Shown here: positions 12,470 through 24,400 of the stretch, piece after piece
Numbering within the stretch: the first letter of the stretch is position 1
Layout of the letters: the number at the start of each line of letters is the position of its first letter
Assembly (NCBI GenBank): GCA_035235625.1
Contig: CP141146.1
Coordinates: 11,960,501 to 12,024,500, forward strand
Direction of reading: 5' to 3'
DNA length: 64,000 nucleotides
Origin: Saururus chinensis
Lineage: Eukaryota; Streptophyta; Magnoliopsida; Piperales; Saururaceae
The notes under the pieces: generated by a model
Told to the model about the DNA's origin: nothing
The model's database searches: none
What the model saw: the letters and a program-made list of their open reading frames with translations, nothing else
Made by a program: the position numbers and the translations under genes

Positions 12470-13240
12470 AGCTGCCTCCTATGAGAGAAATTCAACATCA
12501 AATAGACCTAATTTTGGATTCTAGCCTCCATCATTTGCCTTACTATCGCATGAGCCCTACTGAATATGCTGATTGCAAAGGCAAGTTGAAGATTTATTAG
12601 TAAGTTGGCTGATCAAGGAAAACCTTAGTTCATGGGTGGTTTCCGCTTTGTTAGTGCCCAACAAGGATAAGAGTTGGAGGATGTGTGTGGATACCTGAGT
12701 TATTAACAAAAGTACTATCAAGTGTAGATTTCCAATACCTAGTCTTAATGAAATGTTGATTGGTGTCACCGTTTTCTCCAAGATTGATCTTCGAAGTGGC
12801 TATCACCAAATCAGGTTGATGCCAGATATGAGTGAAAAATGGTTTTAAAGACAAAAGAAGGTTTATATGAATGGCTAGTAATGTTTTTTAGTTTAACTAA
12901 TGTGCCTAGTACTTTCACGAGGTTATGACTCAAGTGTTGAAGTCATTATTGGGCAAATCAGTTATGGTATATTTTGATAACATATTAGTGTATAGTAAGG
13001 ATGATGAACAATATGCACAATAACTAGACGAAGTTTTTAAAGTGTTTCAACATTATTCTTTATACATAAATATGAAAAAATATGCTTTCTTCACTAAATA
13101 GCTAGTATTCTTGGGGTATGTGGTCAGTTTTAACGGTATTCAAGTGGACTAAAGCAAGATAGAAGCTATTCAAAATTGGCCCACACCAAAATCACACAAG
13201 TGAGATGCGTACTTTTTATGGTTTGGCCACCTTTTACCGT
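12470..13240 (+). pseudogene. Gypsy reverse transcriptase remnant
   Basis: Reads as RT in pieces: [41 protein letters not shown] (about 12773-12815) and FLGYVV. The catalytic YxDD box at about 12968-12980 reads YFDN, so the second metal-binding Asp is lost. At least five in-frame stops and one or more frameshifts are present. Confidence 0.8.
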
Positions 13241-13309
13241 AGATTTATCAAACATTTCAGCTCCATGGCATGCCTTTTGTCTGAATGCATGAAAAATGAT
13301 AACTTTATG

Positions 13310-15060
13310 TGGGTCCTAAGCATCTCAAGATAGCTTTGACAACCTTAAAGAAAAGCTTACTCAAGCTCCGAAACTTGCCCTAACTAATTTTAACAAGACC
13401 TTCGAGGTTGAGTGTGATGCATCCGAAGTGAGCATAGGGGTTGTCTTAACACAAAAGGGTAGGCAATTCTCTTATTTTAGTGCAAAGTTAAAGGGGGAAT
13501 TATATAGATAATGTTAAAAAAATTACCAAAATAGTAGAGAGATAAAAATATTTACCGAAATGGTGGTGGTTTTTGCCACGCAAGCACAAACCAGGTGCCT
13601 GTGTAGTTGGCGCTTATGTGGATTTTTCAAAAAAATTTAGGCGAAATCACATGTGCCTATGTGTTTTTTTTTAATTTAAATTTTTAGGTGATTTCGCCCT
13701 TTCAACTCAAAAGGACGAAATCAACTTCAATTGATTTCATTAGCAGACCGAAATTAAAGATGATTTCGTTCTTCGCAAGGACGAAATTAACTATCTTTAC
13801 TACCCAAGCTGCCTGTCTCTTCTATCACGCACTACTACACCCCCTTGACCCGAACCCGGTTTAGAATGGTGAGACAGGACATGACAAAGAGGAAAACTAA
13901 CCCATCCTGGGTTCTCATTGAACTATACAACACATGTCTTTCGTGCAAAAGCAAATAACGGAAGGTAAAAAAGATTAATTAACCATCTTAGTTTAACACA
14001 ACACCCACAAAATCTATATGAGCATAGTCTCAAGCTCTAAGGTTGCAACATGTCTAAAACCATCATAAGCTATCATCATGTCACACGACAAGTCTAAAAT
14101 AACCTAAGCATCTAACCCCTATTATGGCACATGCCCATTTTCAAGCTTGACATAAAGACTATCTGGAGCACTTGCATAACATAATATACAACTTCAAAAT
14201 AAAACCACAAATAAAAAACGTGTGAGCTTAGCTCAATAAGGGTTTTAAAACGAAACATAAACTCATGATAACATCATATGTATTCTTCCTATAAAAGTCT
14301 ATTTAAACATGAATCGCATATCTATTCTCTATGCCTATATATCATGAGATAAATCATATTCCATATATACATTCGCACAACCTGTGCATCATAGGTTTAT
14401 TCATAATTCATAACACATGCATAGCTTATGTAATAATTTAAATTTCATGGTTCATTCGCATCCTATATGAAGCAAATATCAACATTCACATTCACCCTAC
14501 ATAAACTTCTTTTGTAAACCACACATTTTGGGAATATTTTATTTAATTTTATATATTTCATATATTTTCTAATTACTCTATGTGTGGCTATCCAGGTGTT
14601 TTATATTTTGTTTTCATAGGGATTTGTTTCGGGGTTAAATAAATTTTTAAAAAATTAGTTTAATTTCGTCCTTTAAAATGATGAAATCAACAACAACCAT
14701 GCACATTTGCTAAAGGACGAAATCACCCATTTAAGGTGATTTCATCCTTCAGCAGGACGAAATCACCCATGACAAAATAGACTTCGCAAGGATGAAATCA
14801 ACCTTAAACTTATTGAAATTGCTAGTGCGTACATGACAAAAAATCAATATCATTTTAGTAAATATTTTCACCTCTATGCTATTTTGGTATTTTTTTAATA
14901 TTATTTATATAGTTTTCCCAAAGTAATGATGGAAGGAGGAAATGATTCGCCTCTAAACTATAATTATTTGCTTTGATCAAAGCCTTGAAACATTGGTAGC
15001 ATTACCTTGTGTTTAAAGAGTTTATCTTGCACATAGATCATAATTCTTTGAGCCATTTGC
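13310..15060 (+). pseudogene. Gypsy RNase H remnant split by a MULE
   Basis: RNase H would degrade the RNA of the RNA-DNA hybrid. The left part runs to about 13494 (FEVECDAS-type block as VECDASEVSIG, then SYFSAKLK) and the right part resumes at 14920. Between them lies the non-autonomous MULE at 13495-14919. Both parts carry stops. Confidence 0.65.
13495..14919. mobile_element. Non-autonomous Mutator-like element (MULE)
   Basis: A 1425-bp element with terminal inverted repeats of about 100 bp. The left end (GGGAATTATATAGATAATG) pairs with the reverse complement of the right end (GGGAAAACTATATAAATAAT), and the pairing continues through ACCAAAATAG and AAAATATTTAC. It contains no transposase. 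Subterminal imperfect palindromes of the type GATTTCGTCCTT...AAGGACGAAATC occur at about 13690, 13763, 14660 and 14715, as in the large MULE at 47629-63856. Flanks AAAGTTAAA (13484-13492) and AAAGTAATG (14920-14928) are only a rough target-duplication pair. It interrupts the gypsy RNase H. Confidence 0.8.
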
Positions 15061-15419
15061 AAAGTTAAACAAAGATAGACAGATTATTTTCTAGGTGGAT
15101 AAGTAAATTACAAGACTAAACCTTTGTTATCAAGCATAGATCTGACATAATGAACAAAGCAGCTAATGCCTTACACAATGAACAAGACAACTAATGTCTT
15201 AAGTCGAAGGGTGGTTTTTTTCACTGCTTCGAGGAATGAAAACTTGGGTTTTATTTGCTTAAAAGAGCTCTATATAGATGATAAAGAATTGAAAGACATT
15301 TGGAGGTTGTGTTCTCAAAGCAATCAGCCAGAGACTTTTATTTTGTGGAGGGTTACTTATACAAAGGTAATCAATCAGTCATTTGTGTATTCCCTCTTCT
15401 TATATATGCCAACAGCTCA

Positions 15420-16545
15420 TTAAGGAATTACGTAATGTGGGACTAGTTGACCACTTTGGCAAAGATAAAATTGTTTCTCTTCTCAAGGAAAGATATCATT
15501 GTCCAACTCTTCTAAAGGAGGTTTAACGATTTATTCAACAATGTTACACATGCCATGATGCCAACAAGCCAAAAGAACCTCACAAAACACCGGGCTCTAC
15601 ACTCTTTTACCTATTCCCTACCAGTCTTGGGATGATATTTCAATGGATTTTATCCTTGGGCTGCTTATAACTCAAAGGAGGGTGAATTCCATCTTTGCGG
15701 TGGTAGATAGGTTCTCTAAGATGTCTCATTTTGTGTCATGCAAAAAGACATATGATGCCTCACATTTGGTTGTCCTATTCTTCAAAGTAATAGTAAGAAT
15801 TCATCATTTGCCAAAGTCAATTACATCGGATCGAGACAACAAGTTTCTAAGTCACTTTTGGTGGTCAATATAGAAGAGGTTGGGTATTTCTTTACAATTC
15901 AACAGCACTTGCCACCCCCAAAGTGATGACCAAATTGAAGTGGTCAACCAAAATTTTGGAAACCTGCTGAGAAGTTTCACAGGTTATGCTCCTAAGCAAT
16001 GAGACTTAGTTCTCTCACAAGCTAAGTTTGATTTTACTCCACACCCAACAGGTCCACCGCAAGGCCCCTTTTGAAGTCCTATAAGGGCTCCTCACCACAC
16101 ATTGGATTTAGTTCAGTTCCCTAAACATTTAGGAGAGCCAAGCACAACATGTAAAACTATTCAAGACCTGATTTCTGTCCATCAACATTTAGGAGAGCCA
16201 AGCACAACCTGTAAAACTATTCAAGACCTGATTTCTGTCCATCAAATAGTTCGACAAAATTTACTTGATGCCACAACTCAATACAAAGCTTTAGCTGATA
16301 AGAATAGAGGAAAAAATTGTTTCAATTGGGGGACTATGTTATGGTATTCCTACGTAAGGAGAGACTCCCTGTTGGTCATCACAATAAGCTCACATATAGG
16401 AAAGTAGGTCCATTTCATATTTTGCAATACATTAATGACAATACCTATGTGGTTGACCTCCTTGCTCATTACTACATATCCAAAACATTTAATATCTCAG
16501 TTTTGTCTACTTTTTTGGTTCAATTCCTCCGGTGACCGCTGATGC
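15420..16545 (+). pseudogene. Gypsy integrase remnant
   Basis: Contains a zinc-finger remnant with CYTCHDAN (about 15543-15566) and a core with MDFILGLL (15643 on) and [14 protein letters not shown]. The C-terminal GPFHILQYINDNTYVVDL block lies at about 16410-16465. Stops and frameshifts break it. A 60-bp tandem duplication (16126-16245) sits between the core and the C-terminal part. Confidence 0.8.
16126..16245 (+). repeat. 60-bp tandem duplication
   Basis: Two adjacent 60-bp units, 16126-16185 and 16186-16245, differ at a single base (ACAACAT versus ACAACCT). The length is a multiple of three and adds 20 codons. The near identity in a much more diverged element means the duplication is young compared with the element. 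Confidence 0.95.
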
Positions 16546-16588
16546 ACAAGCTTTCTTCTCGAGGATGAGCTTCTTTGGAGGGAGGGCC

Positions 16589-17014
16589 TGATTTAGAGGG
16601 TACTTTAGCCTTTTGCACAACTAGCTAAGCTTAAAGACTGTTTAATTATTCTCAACATAGCAATACACTATTTTCTAGTTAAGGGACATTACGAGTAATT
16701 GTGTCTTAGCCTTTAAAAGGATAAGTAGTGGGAAGGAGAAAGGAAAAGGGGATTTCACATTTGAATGTAATTTCTTTCCGAAAATTTATGCTTTGCACAT
16801 AGATTTGAGCTAGGATTGTCGATTTAGTTCTGTGTACCCTTCATGGATTTGAAGGCCTTTTATCTTGTGGATTTAAGTGTGTAATCCTTTGTTCATTCAG
16901 AAAATCAATAGAAATACTACTCCTTCCTCCTCCCTTTTTTGTGTTCTATGTTGGATTCACTACCCTATTTAGTTCTTGTTGCTCCATTTCTGCTCTTCAT
17001 TTATGTGTTGCATC
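16589..17014 (+). repeat. Right LTR of decayed gypsy element
   Basis: A 426-bp partner of 9753-10293. It starts TGATTTAGAGG after a polypurine tract and ends TGTTGCATCA before GACAT. It lacks about 100 bases present in the left LTR (about 9895-10000), which holds a short direct repeat of the type AGTTACGGGGTGTCAAAATC. Confidence 0.85.
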
Positions 17015-17257
17015 AGACATAGGGATTATTAATTTTGAGGTATAGAATATGTGAAATCATATCCTTATGCCACATGCATGAAGACCGAATCGTACTTCTC
17101 TGCTTCTTCACATGCCTAATGAGTTTGGTTATAGTTTTGTGACGACTTTTTTTGTGTGGAAGTGGGAGCGCTTAAATTGCATTTGGCCGTGGAACCCACA
17201 GAAACAAAGTTATGGAAATCTATTGTTAAAAATTCCTAGAAAAGTAAAACACCCTCA
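17015..17257. other. Unassigned spacer
   Basis: About 240 bases between the gypsy right LTR and the truncated family A LTR. I see no coding potential or recognisable repeat. Confidence 0.5.
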
Positions 17258-18115
17258 TGTCACAACTTAGATTTTAAAAAAAATAAAGAGAATGCACAAA
17301 AAATTACAAGGGATTTTTTTGTTTGTTTCTTAAATGTGAAGCAACTCTCATTTTGATCAAATATCCATGTCATAATAATAAGAGTTCAAAAAGAATATTA
17401 GTGCATATGATATTATTACATGTCTCCAAAATCTATAAATAGTAGAGTAACAAAGTAAAATATCTCATCAATTTGAAAATATGCAACTAAGTAAAATTAG
17501 TTCTTATGCCAATAATACAATCTCACAAAATTATAGAAATAAAAACAAAGTCTTACTAGTGCTATGTCGACTTGCCTGGTCCTAATCTCTTGAGTTGTCT
17601 CTTAAAGAACTTACATAATCAGGATATCAAGTATATAAATACCTATTCAAATTATATGCATTTTATGCAAATCATTAATTATTCCATGAGTTGTCATGAA
17701 TATGGAAACATGGGATCCCAAACGTGCTTATAGACAAACACCAAAAAACATAATCTTTCTGTAATACTAATGCAACTATGCTTTTCTTACATACTATAGT
17801 CATGTGACAGTTAGAAAGAAAACCCAAAATCAAGGCTTTTCTACGTCAATACCTAAACCGTCCTAGCTGAAAAAAAATGTATCATTATCACAATCTCTCC
17901 CCTCCCTAATGTTCAGAGAAAGTCCTCAATGACTGCAATTATTTTAACCCGTGGGAACCTAAGGACCATAAGACGGTCAACTCCCTATTATATGAATTTT
18001 AAACTAAATCAATTTTATTTAGTCTTAAGTGTCCAAATGATCGAGTCATATTTTCACACGGTGAATTCGCCTAATAAACTACTCATCCAACAAGCTATGT
18101 CTCTAAATAACCAAT
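17258..18115 (+). mobile_element. Truncated LTR, family A (third copy)
   Basis: Starts TGTCACAACTTAG at 17258, matching the start of the solo LTR at 51133. It then follows the order of that LTR through the block with AATACCTAAACCGTC (about 17850) to the block equivalent to 700-735 (CATCCA ... GAGCTATG). It stops at about 18115, with roughly three quarters of the LTR missing. It is more diverged than the other two copies, so it is probably older. It ends about 340 bases before the start codon of the MUN gene. Confidence 0.75.
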
Positions 18116-18333
18116 GAGTAGTCGGGCCTAAAGCCTAAATCTCACCGCTTAGGCCCCATTACGGGCGGCTTGAGGTCCGTCGGCACTTCGTCGTTCATAA
18201 GAGTTTCGCCCTGGCCCCCACCCCGCGTTTAGCACTCTCCCTCCCTCCGCTCTGGCTCTTCTGCGAAGCCCGACAAGCATCTTCGTGCACTTCGCGCTTT
18301 TTGAACTTTCTGCTCCTCCTCTGCTCTCCTCCC

Positions 18334-18399
18334 ATGGCGCCTCCATCGCCGGCGGATAGCCCGAATGAGCCTCGTAGTTTCAGTAACTGGTCTGCCTGA
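18334..18399 (+). promoter_or_regulatory. Upstream ORF in leader of the MUN gene
   Basis: An ATG at 18334 opens a 21-codon ORF ending in TGA at 18397-18399, 55 bases before the main ATG at 18455. If it is in the mature leader it could lower translation of the main ORF. A GTAAGT donor-like site at 18418 lies between the two. The leader sequence from about 18150 on is GC-rich. Confidence 0.4.
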
Positions 18400-18454
18400 G
18401 CCGCGTTTTGTCGGCCAGTAAGTGCCGCCGGAAGCTCGAATTGGTGTCGTTCGG

Positions 18455-21400
18455 ATGGAGAGGTTCCAGCTGCAGCAGTACCGGAGCGACCGGAGCAAGC
18501 TCCTCGAGTTCATCCTGTCCTCTGGCTTGGTGAAAGATGTCCGCCCCCCGCCTGGGTCTTCTTCCTCTGGCTCTCCCGACGTTGATTTGGAAACCATTAG
18601 TGCCGATTATGTGCTGACTTGCGCCAAATCCGGTATACATAGACACTTCCAGTTTTCCGTTCTTTTTGCTTTATCCAAGTTGATTGGTTCGATCTTTAGA
18701 ATTGTTTGTTCTTGTGTTTGGGCTTCGAGTTTTGTCTAAGAGGTTTTTGTTGTTGCAGGAGGGGTGTTGGACGTTTCGGAAGCCACTAAGAGGTTCTATA
18801 GGGAGCGTGACTATCCGATTATGGTAACGGGAAATGACCTCATAGCTCAATGACTGTTTCTTAATGTGGTGTTATTAACTTTCTGTTTTACTGTTATTAA
18901 AGCGAGCTGCTCTTCATTTGGTAAGCGAAACTTTGCTGCAGAATGCAGATTCCGAAGTATGCGATATATTAAGTGTTTTTTTTTAATGTGGCAAGCGAAG
19001 TCCATAATCACGGGAAATGAGACAACCTTATGCGATTGAGTTTGTATTGATTTAGTTTGTGATTGGCCTCCCATGATTTTTTGCAGGAAGTGAACATTCA
19101 ATTTACTTATAGGAAATTTAATTTGTTTTCTTTTTTCCTCGAATGTGCGTTTAATTATTAGATTTATATGCTTTTGTAACCAAAATAGTCGAGGGCATGA
19201 TATAAATGACAATGAACTCTGAGATGAGTATCTTGGTTCACTTCTACATAATGAAATTGTGTTTTTGCAGATAAACTTGCGGTCGGGGAGCTCATACTTC
19301 TTCTGTTCGGAGCCAGAGATGTCTGGGTCACCTCCTTTACGCATGCCACCTGATGTCCAGGATAAGCCAGATCCCTCTTATTTCCCATGTTCGTCAAACC
19401 CATTTGATGATATTTCCAGTTACACAGGAAGTTGTGTGGAAAACACAACAGATTCATCTGGTCAACATATCAATGATGGCAATCTTCCCACATTAAATTT
19501 GCCTGCACTACACACAGGTTTTTGAAACTCTTCGATCTTCATGTTTTATTGTATTATTGTTTATATCATCTAATAAGCTGGTCATATCAGAATAATGCCT
19601 TATAGCTGTTCAATGTTGCTGCAACATGATTTACTCATGAAGCAGTCATATTATCTGTGCTTTATGTCTCAAGCTGTGACTGATAGTGTGGCCAAGGGAT
19701 CCTGATGAGAAATTGGAAGGGAAATTTCTGTAGGGTAATGATACCAATTTTTTTTATGGAGTCGGGTGTTGGAAAAGTGACAATCACCAGGCCGTGAATG
19801 GTGGGAGGCTGGAGCAAAGCGAAGATAAGGCAGTTGTTGGACTAGATAAAACAGCAGTAGTAAAACTGGGACAAAAGATGTCCTCCCTTTTAGATACCAA
19901 AGCGCTAAACTCACATTAAGCTTCAAAAACTCCCGTACAAAATGAGGAAGATGGTTATAATTAAGCCGTTAACTCTTCCTGGTTTTGCCGCATCCCTATG
20001 GGCATGAGCATTTAATGCTAGTGGCTCCACAAAGCCCAAACAGTTATCAGTCAACACAGCCAGTAATTCCTAAACTAAACTAACCTTTACATAAGAAATA
20101 ACTCAAACTAAACCTGAAATAAGGCTAGAACACGCCCAAACAAGCTACACGTGCTCACGAAGTAGGTTGCAGACTCGCAAAATAATATTTCGATAGTTGG
20201 ACTTCTGCTCAAGCTCTTCCAGTGCTCTTCTTGATATGTATAGTATCTTTGTGTATGGTTGCATATATGACGAGTGTAGCTCTGGTGAGAATGTATAAAT
20301 GGACAAGTGTATGAAGGAATTGATGTCATAGAACTATACATATCCGGAGTTGCTCTGCTAGTGACAATGAGAAAGCCATTTGAGATGGTATGGCCATGTG
20401 GTAAGGTCATGATTCTGGTAACATGTGACTGATATCCTACTGATGGTCCTGAGGAAGTGCATATCTTTCGTTTTTTTTCTTTCTATAACTTTGTTTTGTT
20501 GTAAACTGATTCCTAATTTTAGAGATTTTGAAGGATTATCTGATGATGATGTCCGAGAAACAGCTTATGAAGTTTTTCTCGCAATAGTAGCATCTACTGG
20601 GTACTCTCTCTCTCTCTCCACACACCCTAGCATTCTTTAGTCTCCTACTGTTCATAATCATGTAGGAAGATACTCTAAAGTCTCGTTAACTACTTTTACT
20701 GACTTCAAGTACTCTACAAGCACAATAAGTCAGAATGCCCCTTAGATATTTTTGTTGTAACATGTGTATTGTTGTTGTGGATCATGCAATTTGGCCGAAT
20801 CATGTGATTTAAAAAATCTTAACACGAGCCAGACCTCTTTCAGAGGAGGATCAAAATTGTACGATAAAAGAATAATAGAAGTTGAATTTAAGGATAAAAG
20901 TCACATTCTTATTGGACACTCTCTTTTGACATAAGTGTGTAAATTCATTGTGAAGTTTACTATCCTGTTATCTTGAATTTTTTTTATTTCTCAATATTCA
21001 TTTAAGCTATCGTTCTAATTAGGTATATTTACCATAATTGACAGCATCCTTTCAATCTCTTTTGGTCCTACTCACAACTGCGGTGTCCACTTTTAGGATG
21101 TGGGTGCTACTAACTTAGCTGACTTAGGTTCATATTAGCTGTCTCCTTATCGTTAGTGAGATTTCTGGAAATTTTTTTAATAGTACCCTAAATGAACTCC
21201 CAAATGGCAAATTCACCTGTATGCCCTTAGAATATAAACACAGGATCAAAACAGATCTCTTTATTCTGCAGTCAGTTGTCCATCTATTTGACTGGTAGAC
21301 TTTTTTCTTGATGATTTCCCCCTTATTGACACAAGGCCATAAAGTGCTCCACCTACACACCAATATTCTGTACTGTCTTCTTTTGAAAACTGTTACCATC

Positions 21401-24400
21401 AAGGTTCGATTTCTCGGATCTCAGGCTTGCTTCGGTCACCCAATGGTATGAGATCTTTTAGAGTTCACAGTGATCCGAAAAGAAGCTTTTCACATCTATT
21501 TTGACGATCTAAGCATATATTAACATCTAGAAGCACTAATACTTTCCCAAAAAGTCATAAGATCATGAGAATGCGCTTATATTATATAATTTACACTCTT
21601 TAAGTGGAAAATATGATGATTAATGATAGAGAAGAGTGAGTTTGAAGATAATGCCATTGGTTAAGTAGAAACATGATAATCTACACCTAAATGGCCGATA
21701 CTTATGTAAGAATAAGCGAAAGTTGTTATAGTGTTGGTCTTGTTGGAAAAGTAAGTAAGTATAGGTTGAAGTTTTGGTAGGTTTCTAGTATGTCTCTACT
21801 TTTCTATGAGAATATGGTATACATCTGATGGCCAATACTTATGCAAGAATAAGTCAAAGTTAGTATAGTGTGACGCAAAAAGTAAGTTTGTTGTTGGTCC
21901 TGCTGCAAAAACTGCTTCCAAAAAGCTATTTCTTCTTGGCTTTCTCACGGAGATTTCTGCCAATATCCCCGAGATCTTACCCATTTTCCACTCACTCAAG
22001 TCTGGGTAACCCACAAGATCTTGCAAGAAGTCGAACCCTGGTTACTTTATCTCATGTGTTAATTCGTAAACCATCTTTTACTTGTTCAGTCTCCTTTTCT
22101 TTTAGGAATACAAGAAAAGGCTTGAAATACATAATTTTCCTATTAACTGAGATTATTTCATTATATTTTGGTATTTTCAAAGCCCATCAAATATGTACTT
22201 ATGGGTTCTCTCTATTAGTTTTCCATTTTCATTATACCTACTTTTATTTTTTCCCCCAAAAACTTAGGGTCCCAATATATTTATCAGAAGACAAGCAAAA
22301 GGAAAAGAAGTCTAAACTTTTGGCACGACGGAGTAAAACGGAAAACACACAAGTCCAGTCTGTTGATAGACATTCTCCACTTCTTAATATGATGCGCATG
22401 CAGATGGAGGCAAGTTCTATAATCATTTGGATATACAAATTATCTGTTGTTGCTTATCATATAAGGGTTTGTTGAATATGGTTATCTATCTCTCTGTCTC
22501 TGTGTGTGCATGTGTTTGCGTAGCTTTTGTTCCGAGGTGAAGCCTTCATCTTATTTATTTTTGTGAATGATAAAAGATATTGTTCTATAATGGCTGCGCT
22601 CTGTGTGTGTATGTGTGTTATGGTGCAAAATCTATGTTTGGAATCCATCCAGCCCATGCCAGAATCTGCCGTATCAATCTCCTTATGGAATGATTTACCC
22701 TATTGCTTGATTTAGGATTTAATTAAAAGACTTCCCTTTCTAAGACAGTTAATTGATCATGTATCTTCCTATAAATACATGTAGAACCTGTATGACGGGG
22801 TAAGCATTAGTAAACACCTATTTCTTCCTTTGATCCCTTTTTTCCTCTCTTGTTCTTCTTCCCTACCTCTGGCATCCTTGCCGGAATTGAGTTGTGCCCC
22901 TTCCGGTCACAACATTGGTATCAGACTCAGGTTCTAATGGGGAAGACAGTGCACTGCACGGCACTTGCTCTGCCCACCGACGGTGCTGCATCCGACGAGC
23001 CTAGTCTCCACACCAATCCCACTCCTTCACCACCCACGCCTCTGCCCACTGGTCCGGCACCTTCTGCCACCCTGCTGGCCCTGCCCACTGATCCAGTGCT
23101 CCTGCAAATGCTGGCCAGCCTTAACCAAACCTTACAATCTGTCCAGCAAACGCAGACGGAGGTTCTTCGCCGCTTAGAGGGCTCTTCCTTCACCAATGGC
23201 GGCCTCAACCCTCCGGGTTCTCCACCATTGGACCCACATCTCACACTTGGACACCATGACTCCCCCTCCACCCCTAGCAGATTGGAGACGACAGGCTCCG
23301 TACCCATCTTTGGTTCCCTGCCGCCCCACCACTGTCTGCAAGCCATTCAGCCAGGAACCGCTGCCAACACACCACTCACGGCCGCTCCTTCCGCCCCCAC
23401 CTCTGGTCCGCCTCCCCAAGGTGCACCCGTTTCTTCCCTACCTCTGGCATCCTTGCCGGAATTGAGTTGTGCCCCTTTTGGTCACAACAATGTGTGTACC
23501 CTTTATCTTTGTTATGTATGTCAAGTATATCAGAAAGTGAACTCTTATGATCCTCTCTCTCTCTCTCTCTAGCCTTTTTATTTTTTATGCATGTAAAATT
23601 TCTTAGAAAGTGAAGTCTTTGTTTTACTTATTTATTGAATAATAAAAAATATTGATGTTCTATGATAATGATGATGATAATGTAGAAGCATACTAAATCA
23701 AGCCTTAGATTCTATGAATCCTCTTGAAATCTTCATGTTTTACAATTCAAGGATAAAGACAAACTTTCAAGATTGTGTATTAAGTTCAGCCTTTGAATTT
23801 GCAAGTAATACATCTCAAATTAGGTATTTTTTATAGCCAACAGGAGCTCTCATGGCGATTCTCTTTCATTTCATTGAGGATTTGTGCCTTTTTCGGTGTA
23901 TTAAACATGTGAGGATTCTTATTTCAAGAAGCTACCTGTTCTGTTCGGTTAATTTCTGCAATTAGTCTACCTACTACTGGTTGTAGTTAGACAAAAAAAA
24001 TGGTAAAAGTTGAGTGAAGTTAAATTTAAGTAAAATGTGTGCTATACATATAAAATAACTAGTCATTTATGACTGGTACTTGAACTATGAGATGGCAAGC
24101 TTTGGTTAGAAAATGTACAACAAATTAGATAAATGTTCTGTGACAAATTAGTTAAATGTTTCATGTGCAGCCATCATCTCATGAATCCAATTGGCATAAA
24201 TGGGAAGGTGTGTGTTGAAAATGTTGTTGTTTAACCTATATCTCATTGTCTCCTCTTCAGAGGGTTGTGTGAGGAAAGGCATCGGGTGTAACAACTTGCC
24301 ACTATGTTTCTTTGCATAGATTTTGTACATCATTTTGATTTTGTTAAAAGTCAAATATGGTATAGAATCCATGTCATCGACCCCAGGTAGCTGGGATAAG

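Larger units (their letters stand above)
9753..17014 (+). mobile_element. Decayed Ty3/gypsy retrotransposon, two LTRs
   Basis: A 7.26-kb element with LTRs at 9753-10293 and 16589-17014, target duplication GACAA/GACAT, and the order gag, protease, RT, RNase H, integrase expected for Ty3/gypsy. A purine-rich tract (about 16577-16587, GGAGGGAGGG) just before the right LTR is the polypurine tract. Every domain carries stops and frameshifts, so it is non-autonomous. A 1.4-kb MULE is nested at 13495-14919. The C-terminal integrase motif (LRKERLPVG ... KVGPFHILQ) suggests a chromovirus-related lineage, but I did not resolve the clade. Confidence 0.88.

Noticed and set aside
18149-18646. Minus-strand ORFs over the MUN leader and exon 1
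   Set aside because: They are shadows of a GC-rich leader and exon; the plus strand has the family match and splice sites.
22927-23419. Minus-strand ORFs of 81 and 139 codons
   Set aside because: They are antisense to the gag-like frame of a retroelement that has its own primer site and LTR.
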